Shown in pieces: positions 25,254-36,399 of a DNA stretch of 64,000 nucleotides. Below the pieces are notes generated by a model. The model saw nothing but the letters and a program-made list of their open reading frames with translations. It did not search any database and was not told where the DNA came from. Position numbers and translations under genes: made by a program. Source of the DNA: Orbilia blumenaviensis (Eukaryota; Ascomycota; Orbiliomycetes; Orbiliales; Orbiliaceae); assembly GCA_036872755.1 (NCBI GenBank), contig JAVHNS010000006.1:992001-1056000 (forward strand), read 5' to 3'. How positions within the stretch are numbered: the first letter of the stretch is position 1; the number at the start of each line of letters is the position of its first letter.

Positions 25254-26446
25254 TTTCTCCTTTGTTCGTTATGACCCTTAAATTCGAGCTTAATGCTTGG
25301 AGTCGCAAATTGCGTTGGAGGAAGGTTAGGTTAAGGTTTCGACTGCACAAGCAATTGCAATTCAATTGGTTCTATAAGTACTGACGATGTTTGGGACCAC
25401 GCTAGTTGATGGTTTAAGCCATATCAATTCTGACTAATTCTCTTCAAGATGGGATGAACTGGGGTAGCAGAAAAGAATGGAACCCATCAAAATGGCTCAT
25501 TTGACCATTATAAATTAAATTTCTGCCTGCGTCGGCCGCCGAATCAGAGCTAGAACTGAATATAAAAAATGCAACATTCAACACCATTTAGAGAACTACA
25601 CCGTCTGCGCGTAGTATAGCCAGGAAGTTTATATACTGACCTATTCACAGAAACAAGGTTACATGATCCACGGTTTTAAAGAATATTTAGTTTCAAGGTG
25701 CATCGGAAGCATACTTAGATAGCTGCAATGAAATTATCGAAAACGGGTGACTAGGTCAACTGTGTGCGTCCAGGTCCCCGAGGCCGGGCACTATTTTAGA
25801 ATTTCAGAATCTGCATCAACCGGCAATCACACTGCCGTCAAAAGAGTAAACGTTGCCGTAGTGTACAAAGGTTCATTAACTGATAAGAGTAGTATAGAAG
25901 ATATTCAAATATCTTGGTTGCGGATATTTCATCTGATATTCGGTATATAGGCCTTTCACATCAAGGACACACGGTATTTCAAATCCGGTTGTAGGACGGG
26001 GTTCCGAGTAACGTGTTCTTTAATTTGACGCCATGCACAAAGTCGGTGCATACTTTCCAATCAGTGCAATGGTACATACATTTCATCGGTTAAGGTTTGT
26101 TTCCTGAATAGTCCCTTTTCTCAGTCTTTTCACAATGTATTAATATAACAGCCATAGGTTGCTTGGAAGACTTATTCTTCAGTAAAGATTTAACTCTGTA
26201 ATGGTACATAGTACGTTAGTTTATATTAGATCACAAAACTCCGGTTCGATAGAGAGGTGAAAGAAAACACCGCAGTCACCATTTCCTGCCATAAAGGTTT
26301 CAAAAAGTACAATCCACATCCATGGTACACACACTCAATGTTATAACAGAGCTAAAACATCGGCTTAACGAGTGTGCGGCCTAGTCTATCTAGCTTGGGG
26401 TCACTAGATATATCTATTTCGTTAAATTGTAGAAGTAGCGGGTCTT
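25254..26446. other. Intergenic, no gene seen
   Basis: The promoter of the proline gene and the 3' region of the RING gene. The longest frame (about 67 codons) has no supporting feature. Confidence 0.6.
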
Positions 26447-28901
26447 TCAAGCACCTCTCTTCCCGGTATTCGTCATTAATGTGACCTTCTTAAATTTCTT
26501 CTTCCCCTTAGCCCCACCACCACCAGTAGCACTGCTGCTTGCCATGGCAGCGGCAATCGCGGCTTGATCTGCGGCGTCGACACCCCTATCCCACCCTTCA
26601 AGCCACCCTGTATCCTTTTTCTCCTCCAAGACTGCGCTGTATTGCTTAGACGCTTCTTCTCCACTTACGACCGGGGTTCCCCAGACTGTCCGACTGTTCG
26701 GCGGGCTGCTTTGTGGCAAACTCCCGAATCCAAACCTCGGCCCGTTGGAAACGACGCCTGAATCGAGATCTTCCTCCTCCGTCACGGTTTCCACTCCTCT
26801 CCTACTCATTTCCATAGCCAAACCTAATTCATCTTCTCCCGCAGCGCCATCGCCTCTCCCAGGCGCCGTCCTCCTGGCCCCACTCCACCGTTTCTCATCT
26901 TCCTCTCTCTCGGCTCTAACTCTATCTCGCTCCTCTCTATTGTCTTTCTCCCGTTTCCTCCGTCGTCTTCGCTCTAAGTCAGTTGAGAATTTTTCCAGAA
27001 CATCCGCTGGTACAATATCCGTCCAGTCACATTCTAAGAATGCGACCTCGCACCCATAAGGCAAGTGGCTGAGATATTTCGCACGTTTCCTTAGCTCATC
27101 ATCAACCACATGGCCCATACTGAAATTCTCAACCCTTGGTAATACACTCGACGGAAACGCCGCAAAGCTTCCAAATGCAACCTTTAGAATCCTAATATCT
27201 AAAGGTGATAAATATGAGTGAGGGAGAGCTTGGTAGAAAAAGTAAGGTTGTGTAGGATCATGGGTATCGATGGGCTTGGGTGCCCGATGTCTGGTTGGGG
27301 ATCTCGGCGCCGGAATCTGCGGGGTTGTCGGCGTTTCCACCATGGGGGATGTAACACTCGCTGATGGAAGGTTTTCGTGGTCCATGCCGTTCTGGGCGCC
27401 CGAAGAAGTCATCAAATACATTTCGGGAACCTCAACATCCGTTTGCTGCACAATCTTCTGTCGTTGTTTATTTAGTTCCGCCCGAGCCTCCGCTTCTTCC
27501 CGTAGATGCTGCTCATAAAGTTCTCTTGCTGATATTTTCTCATGCTTCTCTTGCTCTTTTCCAGGCAGTTCTTGTGTCTTTTCAAGAGCTGATTTGATCT
27601 TCCCAATCGCCTTTTGAACCCAATCCGTTTCGTCGCCGAACATTAACTCATCCACCCTTTCTTGTTCTTCCAATTCTGTGATTTCCCTTTCATATTCCTC
27701 CTTAAGATACTCCCTTGTCCCCTTCATGATCCTAGCATAATCCGTAACTTCTACGGCATAATGCCATGGAATCGAATCCACATCTTCTTTCCCATCTCCA
27801 ATACTTCCCTTCCTCTTAAGCACTGGCATATTACTCGCTACATCTTTCGGTAGCGCCAATGTAGAGCCAGGTTGCCTCATCATAAGCCTTAAAGTCACAT
27901 CCTCTCCCTCTCTGGGGGCTGGGACCTCCTGGCCTGTATAAAACTTCACAGGCCTAACTTCATTCATGTAAATGCTATCATAGCATATGGGACATTTCTT
28001 CCACTTCGGCTTATTTTGGTTGTTAGTACCAAAGTGTTGTCCCTGCTTCGAAGCCTCGGAGTCCTCAGAAGCCATATAACGGATTAAACACGGAAGGCAG
28101 AAAATATGGCCACATCGGGCCATACGCGGAGCAACTGGATCGCAAAGGCATATTGGGCAAGACGGAAATTGGGTTATTGAAGATGCAAGGATTTGGAGAA
28201 TAGAGGTCCATGGGAGAGTAGAGTCTGGATCGAGAGATTGGGGACGGTAATCGCCGGTCGGGTCAACGATGAAGCGGTAGTTGGCGTTTACATATCTAAT
28301 ATGAACAATACACTTAGTTACTTATGATTGAGGAACATGGGATAAGGGTCATTGGAGGATGTATGTACCTCGCCTTATCAATGGCATGATAGCCACTACC
28401 TTGGCCCCACGAAGGAGTACGCCTGTTTCCATGATGTCCCCTAGCGTGAGAATTATGACCGTGCTGAGGACGAGGATGCGGGACACTCCAGTCCATCAAA
28501 TGAGTAATAGACGTCCGGCCTTTCCGGCTGGCCGAAATAGAATTCATTGCGATCTGCCGCCAATGTTAGGATTACGGGATTTTAAAGAGGCATGACATCA
28601 AAGATAGTTCAAAAGTTCGGGAATGACATACAGCCTCAGCAATAACGTCGTCCCGTTGCATACTCGGCTTGCGATGATTCTTATGTTTCGTCTTGCTCCC
28701 CTGGATGTTGCGGGGACTCGCTTGGTTACGAGCGCCTCCTCCAGCCCCGCCGTTACTGTTATTACTATTACCCCCACCGAACGAATTCCGTTGTTGGGAA
28801 GCTTGCTGATCGATTGAGATTGATGATTGTATATTCAGGGACGCTGACGATATCTGCTGGGCCTTCGAGGCGAGTGATAGATTGCCGATGGAGGAGTTCA
28901 T
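26447..28901 (-). CDS. RING-finger E3 ubiquitin ligase, RNF10/Mag2 family
   Basis: Exons 28901-28632, 28553-28369 and 28295-26447 give 767 residues. The N-terminus is Ser/Asn/Gly-rich with a basic stretch. Then comes the family block YVNANYRFIVDP..DY and, right after it, a C3HC4 RING: CPICLCDP, MARCGHIFC, CLIRYM and, after a short insert, KKCPICYDSI (~195-255). This order (YVNANYRF, then RING, then a long charged C-terminal half) is that of RNF10 in animals and Mag2 in yeast. Those proteins ubiquitinate small ribosomal subunit proteins during stalled initiation and help remove 40S subunits; I infer the same here. Acidic/basic coiled regions and a lysine-rich tail (KGKKKFKKVTL) follow. A 75-nt intron separates the last two exons, and all phases agree. 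Confidence 0.9.
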
Positions 28902-29417
28902 GGTTTTGGGCCTAGCTGCTCCGGGGTGGCGATGATATCAGATGCTGTGCCTCTCGTTCGACGGACGGGCATCGCCTGACGGCAGCGGGAAACTAGCCAA
29001 TTATAGTTTTGTAGATAAGAAGATACAGCGGGATACAAACGAAAGAGAACAAAGGAAAATATGATCGTCTGGTTCAAAGAAGTTGGTGGTTTCGAAGCTG
29101 AAGGTTCTCGTCAACCGAGAACGGTGACTACAACCGTCTGAAGGAAACGAAGGGCGGAATCAGGCGATGACTACGATGGGAGAGTTAACTTTACCCGCAT
29201 TCTTAGACCCGGTTATGTCCGGTTTGTGGTATTTTTGTGAGACAACGCAGATTTGATCCACAAGCGGATGCAATCTATCTACTTATGCATGCCCTGCCCC
29301 AGATTCTAGTGGCCTAACTAAATGAACCCTAATCTCAGTTAACTCCTATAACCACTACTAGATTTGGATAACCTACAAGCATAATAATTTTGCGTTTATA
29401 TGCTCTATCGTGAATAT
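28902..29417. other. Intergenic
   Basis: The 5' leader and promoter of the RNF10-like gene and the 3' end of the ankyrin-type gene, both on the minus strand. No further gene seen. Confidence 0.6.
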
Positions 29418-32315
29418 CTAAGTCACCGCCATCGCATCCTGCAGTTGCTTTATTATATTGATATTTCCACCCCGTTTCGCATAGTCGATAGGCAACTCCC
29501 CGTTTGCATCCAGAGACCACACATCTGCCCCATTCTTCAGGAACATCCATACCAAATGGCTAGAAGGAACGGGGTCTAGTGCTGCTATATGAATTGGAAA
29601 TGTCTTAATTTGTGAGTGTTCATCAGTGTTTGCCACTCCAACAGCATTGGAATTAGCGCCGGCCTCCATCATGTATTGTATCAAACCACTGGATTCATTG
29701 AAGAAATAGTCATCAGCTGATAGATTGCCCGTTTTGAGAAGTCCTTTTGCCATAAGTTTTTCGCAGCGGGAACGGGAGCCGCCCATGAAATGTCGGCTTA
29801 AAGTCGTGTGGAAGGGATAGCCTAGCTCGAACGACGCACCAAGACGGATGAGTAATTTTGCGGCATCCCATCTTTGGTTACAGAGTGCTTCAATTAGAGG
29901 AGTCCAAGGCCTGTACTCTGGATTGCCGCTAATAAAATTGACAAGTCGAAGTGAAGCGAGTGTGCCAAGGTAGACATCAAGATTTATGGAACGTCGGATG
30001 GCATGTTTATAGTCTGTTATCACGCCGAGTTCTTCGACCGTACAATCGTCCGCAAAACGGACTGGTTGGTCGGGGATATTAGCCAGCCTTTGGACCTTTG
30101 CATCCTCTAGGAATACCCGAGGAGGTATTTTAGGTGGGGACGCAGGCTGCGCCTGAGCTTCTGTTGGTATGGTTAGACTCCAGGCTCTTGGGTCATAATA
30201 AGGCCTATCCTGTGCCTGGGGTGAGAAAACTGAACTATTCGATGATTGAGGGCTGTTCACTTCAGATATAGGCTGGATGGAAAGCGGGCGAGTTTGGATT
30301 CGTTCATTATTTTGGGACGGCGGTGAACCTAATTCCCAAGGCGAAGGATGTCGTATCGATCCCTGGCGCCGAAGGGGCGCCAATTGGGGAGGATTCGGTT
30401 TATTTTGCTCTGCTGGTTCTACTGGACTTAGTTCCCGGGGATGTTTAGCCGGCCTTGGAGGTGGTTTCGTTGGATCCGAATACAGCGAGGGCTGTGGATC
30501 ATCTGACCCCCTAAGTGGCTGGTCCCTAGCCACTTTTCCAAACTGTACAGAGCTCTCTCGATCCCACACAACTATCGAACGGAGATCGTACACTGTTTCA
30601 AGGTTCGCTAATATGGCCTTCTTGTGTCCAACTGATGCAAACCAAAATAAATACTCTGCCGGTACGTCGGTCAATTCTGCCACCCCAAGCATCTTGGTCC
30701 AGTTGCTCTTGGATCCAGCTGTCGCTATCTCCGTCGTGTATCTCAACGTTTCAAGCGCTTGCATTTCAGTCGCAATTTTGATTAGTTCCGCCTCTTGGCC
30801 TCTTCTTTCGCCTTTGTATTGAATTGGCCACTGCGTCCATTGAATAGCATATATGTATCTTTGATCGACTTCCAGCAGCATCGCAAGCAGAAAGCGTAGC
30901 TGAAAAAACCATTTACTACCAGAAGGAGTTCTTTGGGCAAGAAGCATATCAAGTTCACCGGTGTGATCAAACTCTCGTATGAGGCTGCCAGGCGCATCCG
31001 GCGATAAAAGAGGGGGCGGTTTAAATCTCTTCGTCTTGATGCAAAGCGTGTACAAAGTCAGCTCAGCAGCTTCGATATTCACAATCAAACTAGGTTCCGT
31101 TGTTGAGCGTCGTTCAAAGGCTTCCCATGCCTTTTCAATGAGACCGGCTGCCCGTTCAACATCGCCTTTCAGAAATGCTTCCAGTGCCGAGTTGGTGTAC
31201 GAAATCTGAATGAACAATTCGTCGCTAGACTTTCGGTATGCATCTAGTTGAAATCCTTGTTTTTCAAGACTTTCCCAGTATTTAGGACGCCGTCTTATAA
31301 ACTCTTCGAGAACGTCGACAAGAAAGCTTGCGCTATCGGGAACATTTCCGAGATCGAATAGCTGGAAGGCGAACTTCCAACCATTGCTATCCGATTGGAG
31401 TCTCTTTCTGATTCGGTTACCAAGCTCCTCAGGGCTGACGGGCTTTTTAGTCGGAGTTTGTATGCTCGGGCTGTTAACTGTGAGGTTCTGGATAGCGCTT
31501 TCTGGGGAAGACTGTGTTATAACCTCGGTCGGCGATTGATTGCCTCTGATTGGGGTGGATCTTTGACCTTGGGGACTCTGTATATTGACCACTGTCTGGC
31601 TCGTTGCCGCTGTTGTTTCTCCTCTCCCCCCTCCGTGTGCATGTTCTTGATTCGGATTCCGGATACCAGTACCTGCCTCATTCTTAGATCCCAGGCCTCG
31701 CGATACTTCAGTCTGCCTCCCATGACCTGTACTTTGACTCTCCACCGTCGTTGCAAGCACCTGCACAGTCTCACTATCCGCCCTCCTACCGCCCCCAGTA
31801 GTCTCATAATATCCAGCCCTTCTCCCATCATTCCATATGACCTCGCTCTCAAACCTCCAACTACTGCTCTCCCTCCTCTTTCCATCCTCGTTGTTCCCAC
31901 CCCCTCTTCCTCCAACCGGCTGATCATCCAAAACCTGGGTCTCGACAATACTTTCCTTCTCCACAACCACAACATTTTCATAAACCTTTGGGGGTTGCTT
32001 ATAGAAATCCTTTGCGCAAACATGCTCTTGATACATCGAGGATCTTATGTCCGCCGTTAGTGATAGACCAGCCACCCGACGCTCCAGTCTTTCTTCATTT
32101 TCTGATGTGACTTTTTTCTCGTGGTTGACTATTGTTGCGATTGTATTATTATTATTAGACAATGTATTCGTCGATATCGGTGTATTCGAAATTGGAGAGT
32201 TTGAAGTAGAGTTTTGATCCGGTAACATTGCATCGGGCCCTTGAGGACTCATCCATGGGCTTGAGTAGGGCCGTGGCGAGCCTCCCGTCATTTTCCGTGT
32301 TGTAGGTGTGTGCAT
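29418..32315 (-). CDS. 965-residue protein with low-complexity N-terminus and C-terminal ankyrin-like repeats
   Basis: A single uninterrupted frame from a good ATG (32315). Residues 1-290 are rich in Asn, Ser, Thr and Gly and are probably disordered. Residues ~295-600 form a helical region (KRLQSDSNGWKFAFQLFDLG, then helices with SALEAFLKGDVERAAGLIEKAW that look like TPR or Sel1-type pairs). A Pro-rich linker follows (~610-740). The last 200 residues contain ankyrin-like units: WTPLIEALCNQRWDAAKLLI, FPIHIAALDPVPSSHLVWMF, LKNGADVWSLDANGELPIDY. I know no function for this arrangement. It may be a scaffold, with ankyrin repeats and helices both binding partners. The low-complexity half uses many short Ser/Thr-Pro motifs. 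The frame is long enough that I am sure it is a gene; the name is descriptive only. Confidence 0.85.
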   Translation of the reverse strand: MHTPTTRKMTGGSPRPYSSPWMSPQGPDAMLPDQNSTSNSPISNTPISTNTLSNNNNTIATIVNHEKKVTSENEERLERRVAGLSLTADIRSSMYQEHVCAKDFYKQPPKVYENVVVVEKESIVETQVLDDQPVGGRGGGNNEDGKRRESSSWRFESEVIWNDGRRAGYYETTGGGRRADSETVQVLATTVESQSTGHGRQTEVSRGLGSKNEAGTGIRNPNQEHAHGGGRGETTAATSQTVVNIQSPQGQRSTPIRGNQSPTEVITQSSPESAIQNLTVNSPSIQTPTKKPVSPEELGNRIRKRLQSDSNGWKFAFQLFDLGNVPDSASFLVDVLEEFIRRRPKYWESLEKQGFQLDAYRKSSDELFIQISYTNSALEAFLKGDVERAAGLIEKAWEAFERRSTTEPSLIVNIEAAELTLYTLCIKTKRFKPPPLLSPDAPGSLIREFDHTGELDMLLAQRTPSGSKWFFQLRFLLAMLLEVDQRYIYAIQWTQWPIQYKGERRGQEAELIKIATEMQALETLRYTTEIATAGSKSNWTKMLGVAELTDVPAEYLFWFASVGHKKAILANLETVYDLRSIVVWDRESSVQFGKVARDQPLRGSDDPQPSLYSDPTKPPPRPAKHPRELSPVEPAEQNKPNPPQLAPLRRQGSIRHPSPWELGSPPSQNNERIQTRPLSIQPISEVNSPQSSNSSVFSPQAQDRPYYDPRAWSLTIPTEAQAQPASPPKIPPRVFLEDAKVQRLANIPDQPVRFADDCTVEELGVITDYKHAIRRSINLDVYLGTLASLRLVNFISGNPEYRPWTPLIEALCNQRWDAAKLLIRLGASFELGYPFHTTLSRHFMGGSRSRCEKLMAKGLLKTGNLSADDYFFNESSGLIQYMMEAGANSNAVGVANTDEHSQIKTFPIHIAALDPVPSSHLVWMFLKNGADVWSLDANGELPIDYAKRGGNINIIKQLQDAMAVT

Positions 32316-32838
32316 TTTAGGTGCTATCTCTTGGCCGGCAAGTGCGAGCTGCCAGCCCCGCAGCTGCCAAGGGACTGCGTTCCAGTGGTTTAGGTAGGCG
32401 TCGGCGACGGAAGTTGTGTTAAATATGTTTTTAATCTACTTAAGTAGCTATTCCGCTGACCAGAGAGGTATTGGCAATAGAGACAGGCTAATATTTATAT
32501 GCTCTGCAATTGGTAATGTTGATGCCGACTGCTGGCGCTGAGCTAGCTGCGGGCGCGGGATGCATAATGGCTGTACTAATTATAAGCCGGGCCAGTTTCC
32601 ACCAGCCTCGTTTGGGCATTTTTGGTTTGATCCTGTGGGATTTAATATTAACTCAAACCCTGAGATAGCTATTCACACTCTGGGTATTATTTCATGCTAT
32701 AACCGTAAATATATATATCCGACGTCGACGTTTCCCAAGGAAGCATTAAGTCTAGTCTTGCTCATAACTCTACGTCGTCATATGCTTTGTGCAAGACGAA
32801 CATCATTAAACTATTATCTTCAAAGGTTTATGGATATT
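32316..32838. other. Intergenic
   Basis: The promoter of the ankyrin-type gene and the 3' region of the lactone oxidase gene, both on the minus strand. Nothing else seen. Confidence 0.6.
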
Positions 32839-34662
32839 TTACAAATCCGCGAAGGGGGGCGGGTCCTCAACTTCCATAAATGACATCTCCGTCTCGCTCG
32901 CCCTTAGATGCTCATAACTCCCCGCCAAAAGACTGCCCCTCAGACTCCCACTACTTGCTGTCATTGTCCTATCGCTCTCATCACTCAGTCGCCTGACTGC
33001 CTGTTTCCCCTTCCAATTCCCTTCCCTTTCGAGGGCCTTCTCAGCGCCAGCCTTTTCTCCAAACATTCCTTCAACTTCATCAAGTTCCCTATCCCCGTTT
33101 CCATCCTCCAAATAGGTCTTCACAAAGTCATTCAAAAACACGCCATTCTCATCAACCCGTCTTCTAACCTCCACCCACTTCTCAAGATCCTGTCCATAGA
33201 TACCCTTAAAGTCGCGCTTGCCCATAGTGCCCCAGTTTTTAGCCCAATGTGGTTTCCCACCATACTCTTTCATCAACCACTCAAAAACCTCGTAGAACTT
33301 CTCCCGACCGGGGATGTCCTTGCCATAAGGTTTAAACAAAGTAGCGTTTATGTAGAGACTCGGCTCACCCTTTTGGTGGGTATCCAAATATGGCCTGAAC
33401 GCTTCGATCCGATGGCCAGAAGCCGGGAACGAAGGTCGCACCTCGATCGGCGAGTGAGCATACACGCGAGTCGAGGAGATAGTGTTGTCAAACGGAATCT
33501 TATGGATATCGTAGTGCTTCCCCAAAAGCCAAGATTGCAAACGGTGCAAAAACTCGGGACCCGAAGATAAAGGAATACTCCATTCGTTCACGTATTGGCG
33601 GTAGAGACAGTTCATTGACATTGCGTCTACAGATGTAGAGACGCCTGAGACGGTTCCATTGGCGGAAGATCGTAGTTGGTACCCATACTGCATGTAGAAC
33701 ATAGCCTTCTCTGCAAGTGGTGTTAGAGAGGGGATATATACTGTTGCGAGCAGCATTATTTGGTTAATATGGTATCCTATCGTCGTCCCAAACCACGATG
33801 GTGGTGAAGGGGTTGGTAATGACGTTGTTGGACTAGCGCTCCAGTGCAGTGCTTTCCCAGTATAAGGATACCACCAGACTCGTTCATACTCCGCGGCGCC
33901 GAATATTTTGGAGTTCCAGTGGGTTATTACGTCGATATGTGGGTGGAGTGTCTGCACCCAAGCTAAATTGAAAGCTTTCCGAGCCTGGAAGGTGATTGAA
34001 GTAATGATTCCTAGTGCACCTAGCGACACTAGGGCAGCACGGAATAGAGAAAGACCATCATGCTCGTCAAAAACCTTGGGTTCCGTTGTCCCGTCACGGT
34101 AACATTTTATCGTATCTCCATTGGAGAGAAGGATGGTAAGGGCGGTTATATCGTCGGAGATTAAGCCGTGGTGAAGTGAGCTGCCATGGGTAGCTGTGCT
34201 AATCGCTCCAGAGATACTCTGCTCCGATATGGTGCCCAAGTTCGGCATAGCTAACCCAAGACCATCAAGGACCCTATGCAGCTGGTAGAGCCGTATTCCA
34301 GACTGTACAGTAATCTCTTTTGTATCCTCGTTAACCCTCAAGACCTCTTGAAAGTCATCCAGCGATATCATCCACCCCGGTGTACATGTCAAAGCATTCG
34401 GGGTATGCCCTGAACCAACAACCGTAATCCGCTTCTGACATCTCCCGGCAAGCACAACAATAAGGCGTAGTTCTTCTAGCGACTGAGGCCGTAAAAAGAG
34501 CTGTGGCCTTGAGGAGTGGATGTGTGCCCAGTTTTGGTGAAAGTGGTTTAAGGAAGCTCGGAAGGGTATGTGAGTGTCAGATAAAGGATCGTAGGAAATT
34601 TCAGCTATCGCATCGGTGGTATACGGTACCCACCGCGAGTGGGCATTCGGGTCTAACGGCAT
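32839..34662 (-). CDS. ALO1: D-arabinono-1,4-lactone oxidase
   Basis: One exon, 607 residues from the ATG at 34662 (MPLDPNAHSRWVPY). The frame is open 26 codons further back to a TTG, which I reject as start. The enzyme oxidises D-arabinono-1,4-lactone to D-erythroascorbate with release of hydrogen peroxide, the last step of fungal erythroascorbate synthesis, usually in the mitochondrial membrane. It belongs to the vanillyl-alcohol-oxidase flavoprotein family. Visible signs: FLRPQSLEELRLIV, the FAD site with VGSGHTPN (His is the usual covalent flavin anchor), SISGAISTATHGS, and the C-terminal KPHWAKNWG motif typical of aldonolactone oxidases. At 607 residues it is longer than the yeast enzyme (526). 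The extra length is a charged Ser-rich tail of about 75 residues ending in EMSFMEVEDPPP. No intron seen. Confidence 0.95.
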   Translation of the reverse strand: MPLDPNAHSRWVPYTTDAIAEISYDPLSDTHIPFRASLNHFHQNWAHIHSSRPQLFLRPQSLEELRLIVVLAGRCQKRITVVGSGHTPNALTCTPGWMISLDDFQEVLRVNEDTKEITVQSGIRLYQLHRVLDGLGLAMPNLGTISEQSISGAISTATHGSSLHHGLISDDITALTILLSNGDTIKCYRDGTTEPKVFDEHDGLSLFRAALVSLGALGIITSITFQARKAFNLAWVQTLHPHIDVITHWNSKIFGAAEYERVWWYPYTGKALHWSASPTTSLPTPSPPSWFGTTIGYHINQIMLLATVYIPSLTPLAEKAMFYMQYGYQLRSSANGTVSGVSTSVDAMSMNCLYRQYVNEWSIPLSSGPEFLHRLQSWLLGKHYDIHKIPFDNTISSTRVYAHSPIEVRPSFPASGHRIEAFRPYLDTHQKGEPSLYINATLFKPYGKDIPGREKFYEVFEWLMKEYGGKPHWAKNWGTMGKRDFKGIYGQDLEKWVEVRRRVDENGVFLNDFVKTYLEDGNGDRELDEVEGMFGEKAGAEKALEREGNWKGKQAVRRLSDESDRTMTASSGSLRGSLLAGSYEHLRASETEMSFMEVEDPPPFADL

Positions 34663-36377
34663 TTCCGCGACTAGAGGCGCGGTGGAGAGTAGGTCGTGTT
34701 CTTTATGGTTGAAGTCGGATGAGCTAAAAAAATACACCAAGTCCGCGACAACCGAGGGGTGTCTACGTCAACAGTGGACCAGAACTAGCGTTCGAAACTG
34801 TTAAAGTTGTAAGTCGTAAACAGTGGCGATGGTGGTTTTGGGAAGGGTTGAAGATTCATCGCCCTTCATCCGGCTGGTCTGGCATAGTAGCTTCGCATCT
34901 TAGTAAGCTGTTGCTGCTGCTATCGGGAGGAAGGAATCAAGATCATTTGGGGTGGTCATGACGGAATTTTGGAGGCGTGCCGGGGCCGGACATCTGGATG
35001 CCCCACCAAAGGCGCGGCCACGTGATAGTATCACCTTTGTGGTATTTTGGGAGCCGTTGCGTTGCGCACTCCGCCTGTTCAATTATGGTATCGAGGTTCC
35101 TTTGCCTACAGCTAAGCTATAGCGCATCGGTTCAAGGCTATCGAGATTCCTTCCGAGAATATAGCACATTAATCCCAATTTCACCCTTGGAGAGTGTATA
35201 CATATAAGCTTATTATATGGTCATATCAAATTCTTTACCAAAATCGCGTCGGGTCCTCATACCCAATTCAAGTCTACGGGTCGGATGCATATTAAATGTT
35301 ATAAATTTATATGTCCTGTTAGGCTACCAGCTGCAGAACTGCGGTATATCATCTTTTTTACATATATACTGTAGCTATATTCACGATCGAATTTCTCGCT
35401 TTGGGCTCGAGCCCAATACCATGGCCATATGGGCTTAGTTTTCATTTAGTTAATTAAATATAGCTTAGAAAAACTCACCGCCCATACTTTTGTTACCACA
35501 TTCGCCGGCTAGACCGCAGCCAATACAGAAATCAAAATAGCCTCGCACCTGTATTATATAAACATTACTGCGATCATCGACCATTACAATTATCACTTAA
35601 GATATTAACCCATTAGAAGTAGATAAACTTTCGCACACTATGACTAACGGCATGCGAGATGGAAAAAACATTAAAAAAGGGATCAGCATGCTAAGCCAAT
35701 TCACAGTAATAAATGTAGCAAGACCTCATATACTGACCCCGCATACATATAACCGACTATTTTTGTCCGAATTATATTCAAATGCCTCTACATTAATCGA
35801 GAAGCTCTCTTTGAAAGCACTCTTTGCCAAAATCAAGAAAAAAATATATACATTGTATTCTTCGTTGAGGCTGGTTCACGAGACAAATATATAACTTAAA
35901 ATATAATTTTTTTAGGTTAAATCTCACTTTCATAGTATCCCAGCGACACATACCGCATTGCATGCAAATTGGAATGGAAGATCTAGGTTTGAGAGAATGT
36001 GGGTATCATGCTTATTTCTTGGAATTATAGGTCCTGGCCACCGATACTTGCTAGCTGTAGTGCGCCTTACATATGGATCATTGATACCGACCGCCCATTC
36101 CCCAAAGTCCGAAGCCACATATTAGATAGGTATTATAATAGCCCTTTTTTTCTCTTTGAAAGGAGAAGTCCCGGACTCCAGATGCCGATATGCCCGACTT
36201 CCACGAAAATAATACCCACACTGCCTAACTAAACGCAAATCAAGACCCCCGACCCACAATCTTCGATCACGATTCTATATGCGTGCCGTCTTCAGGCTGC
36301 GCCTAGTCAGAATCTAGCCATATCTATAGGATATGTATGTCTCACTCCAGCATTTCGCTTCGCAAAACATAATGCAT

Positions 36378-36399
36378 TATCCTTATCCTTATCCTTATC
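36378..36399. repeat. TTATCC hexanucleotide run
   Basis: About three and a half head-to-tail copies of TTATCC inside the gene-free stretch. It is an ordinary short microsatellite, or possibly a group of GATA-type sites (GGATAA on the other strand). Confidence 0.7.

Noticed and set aside
30277..32060. Plus-strand frames of 181 and 221 codons opposite the 965-residue gene
   Set aside because: Antisense shadows with low-complexity content and no splice or start context.
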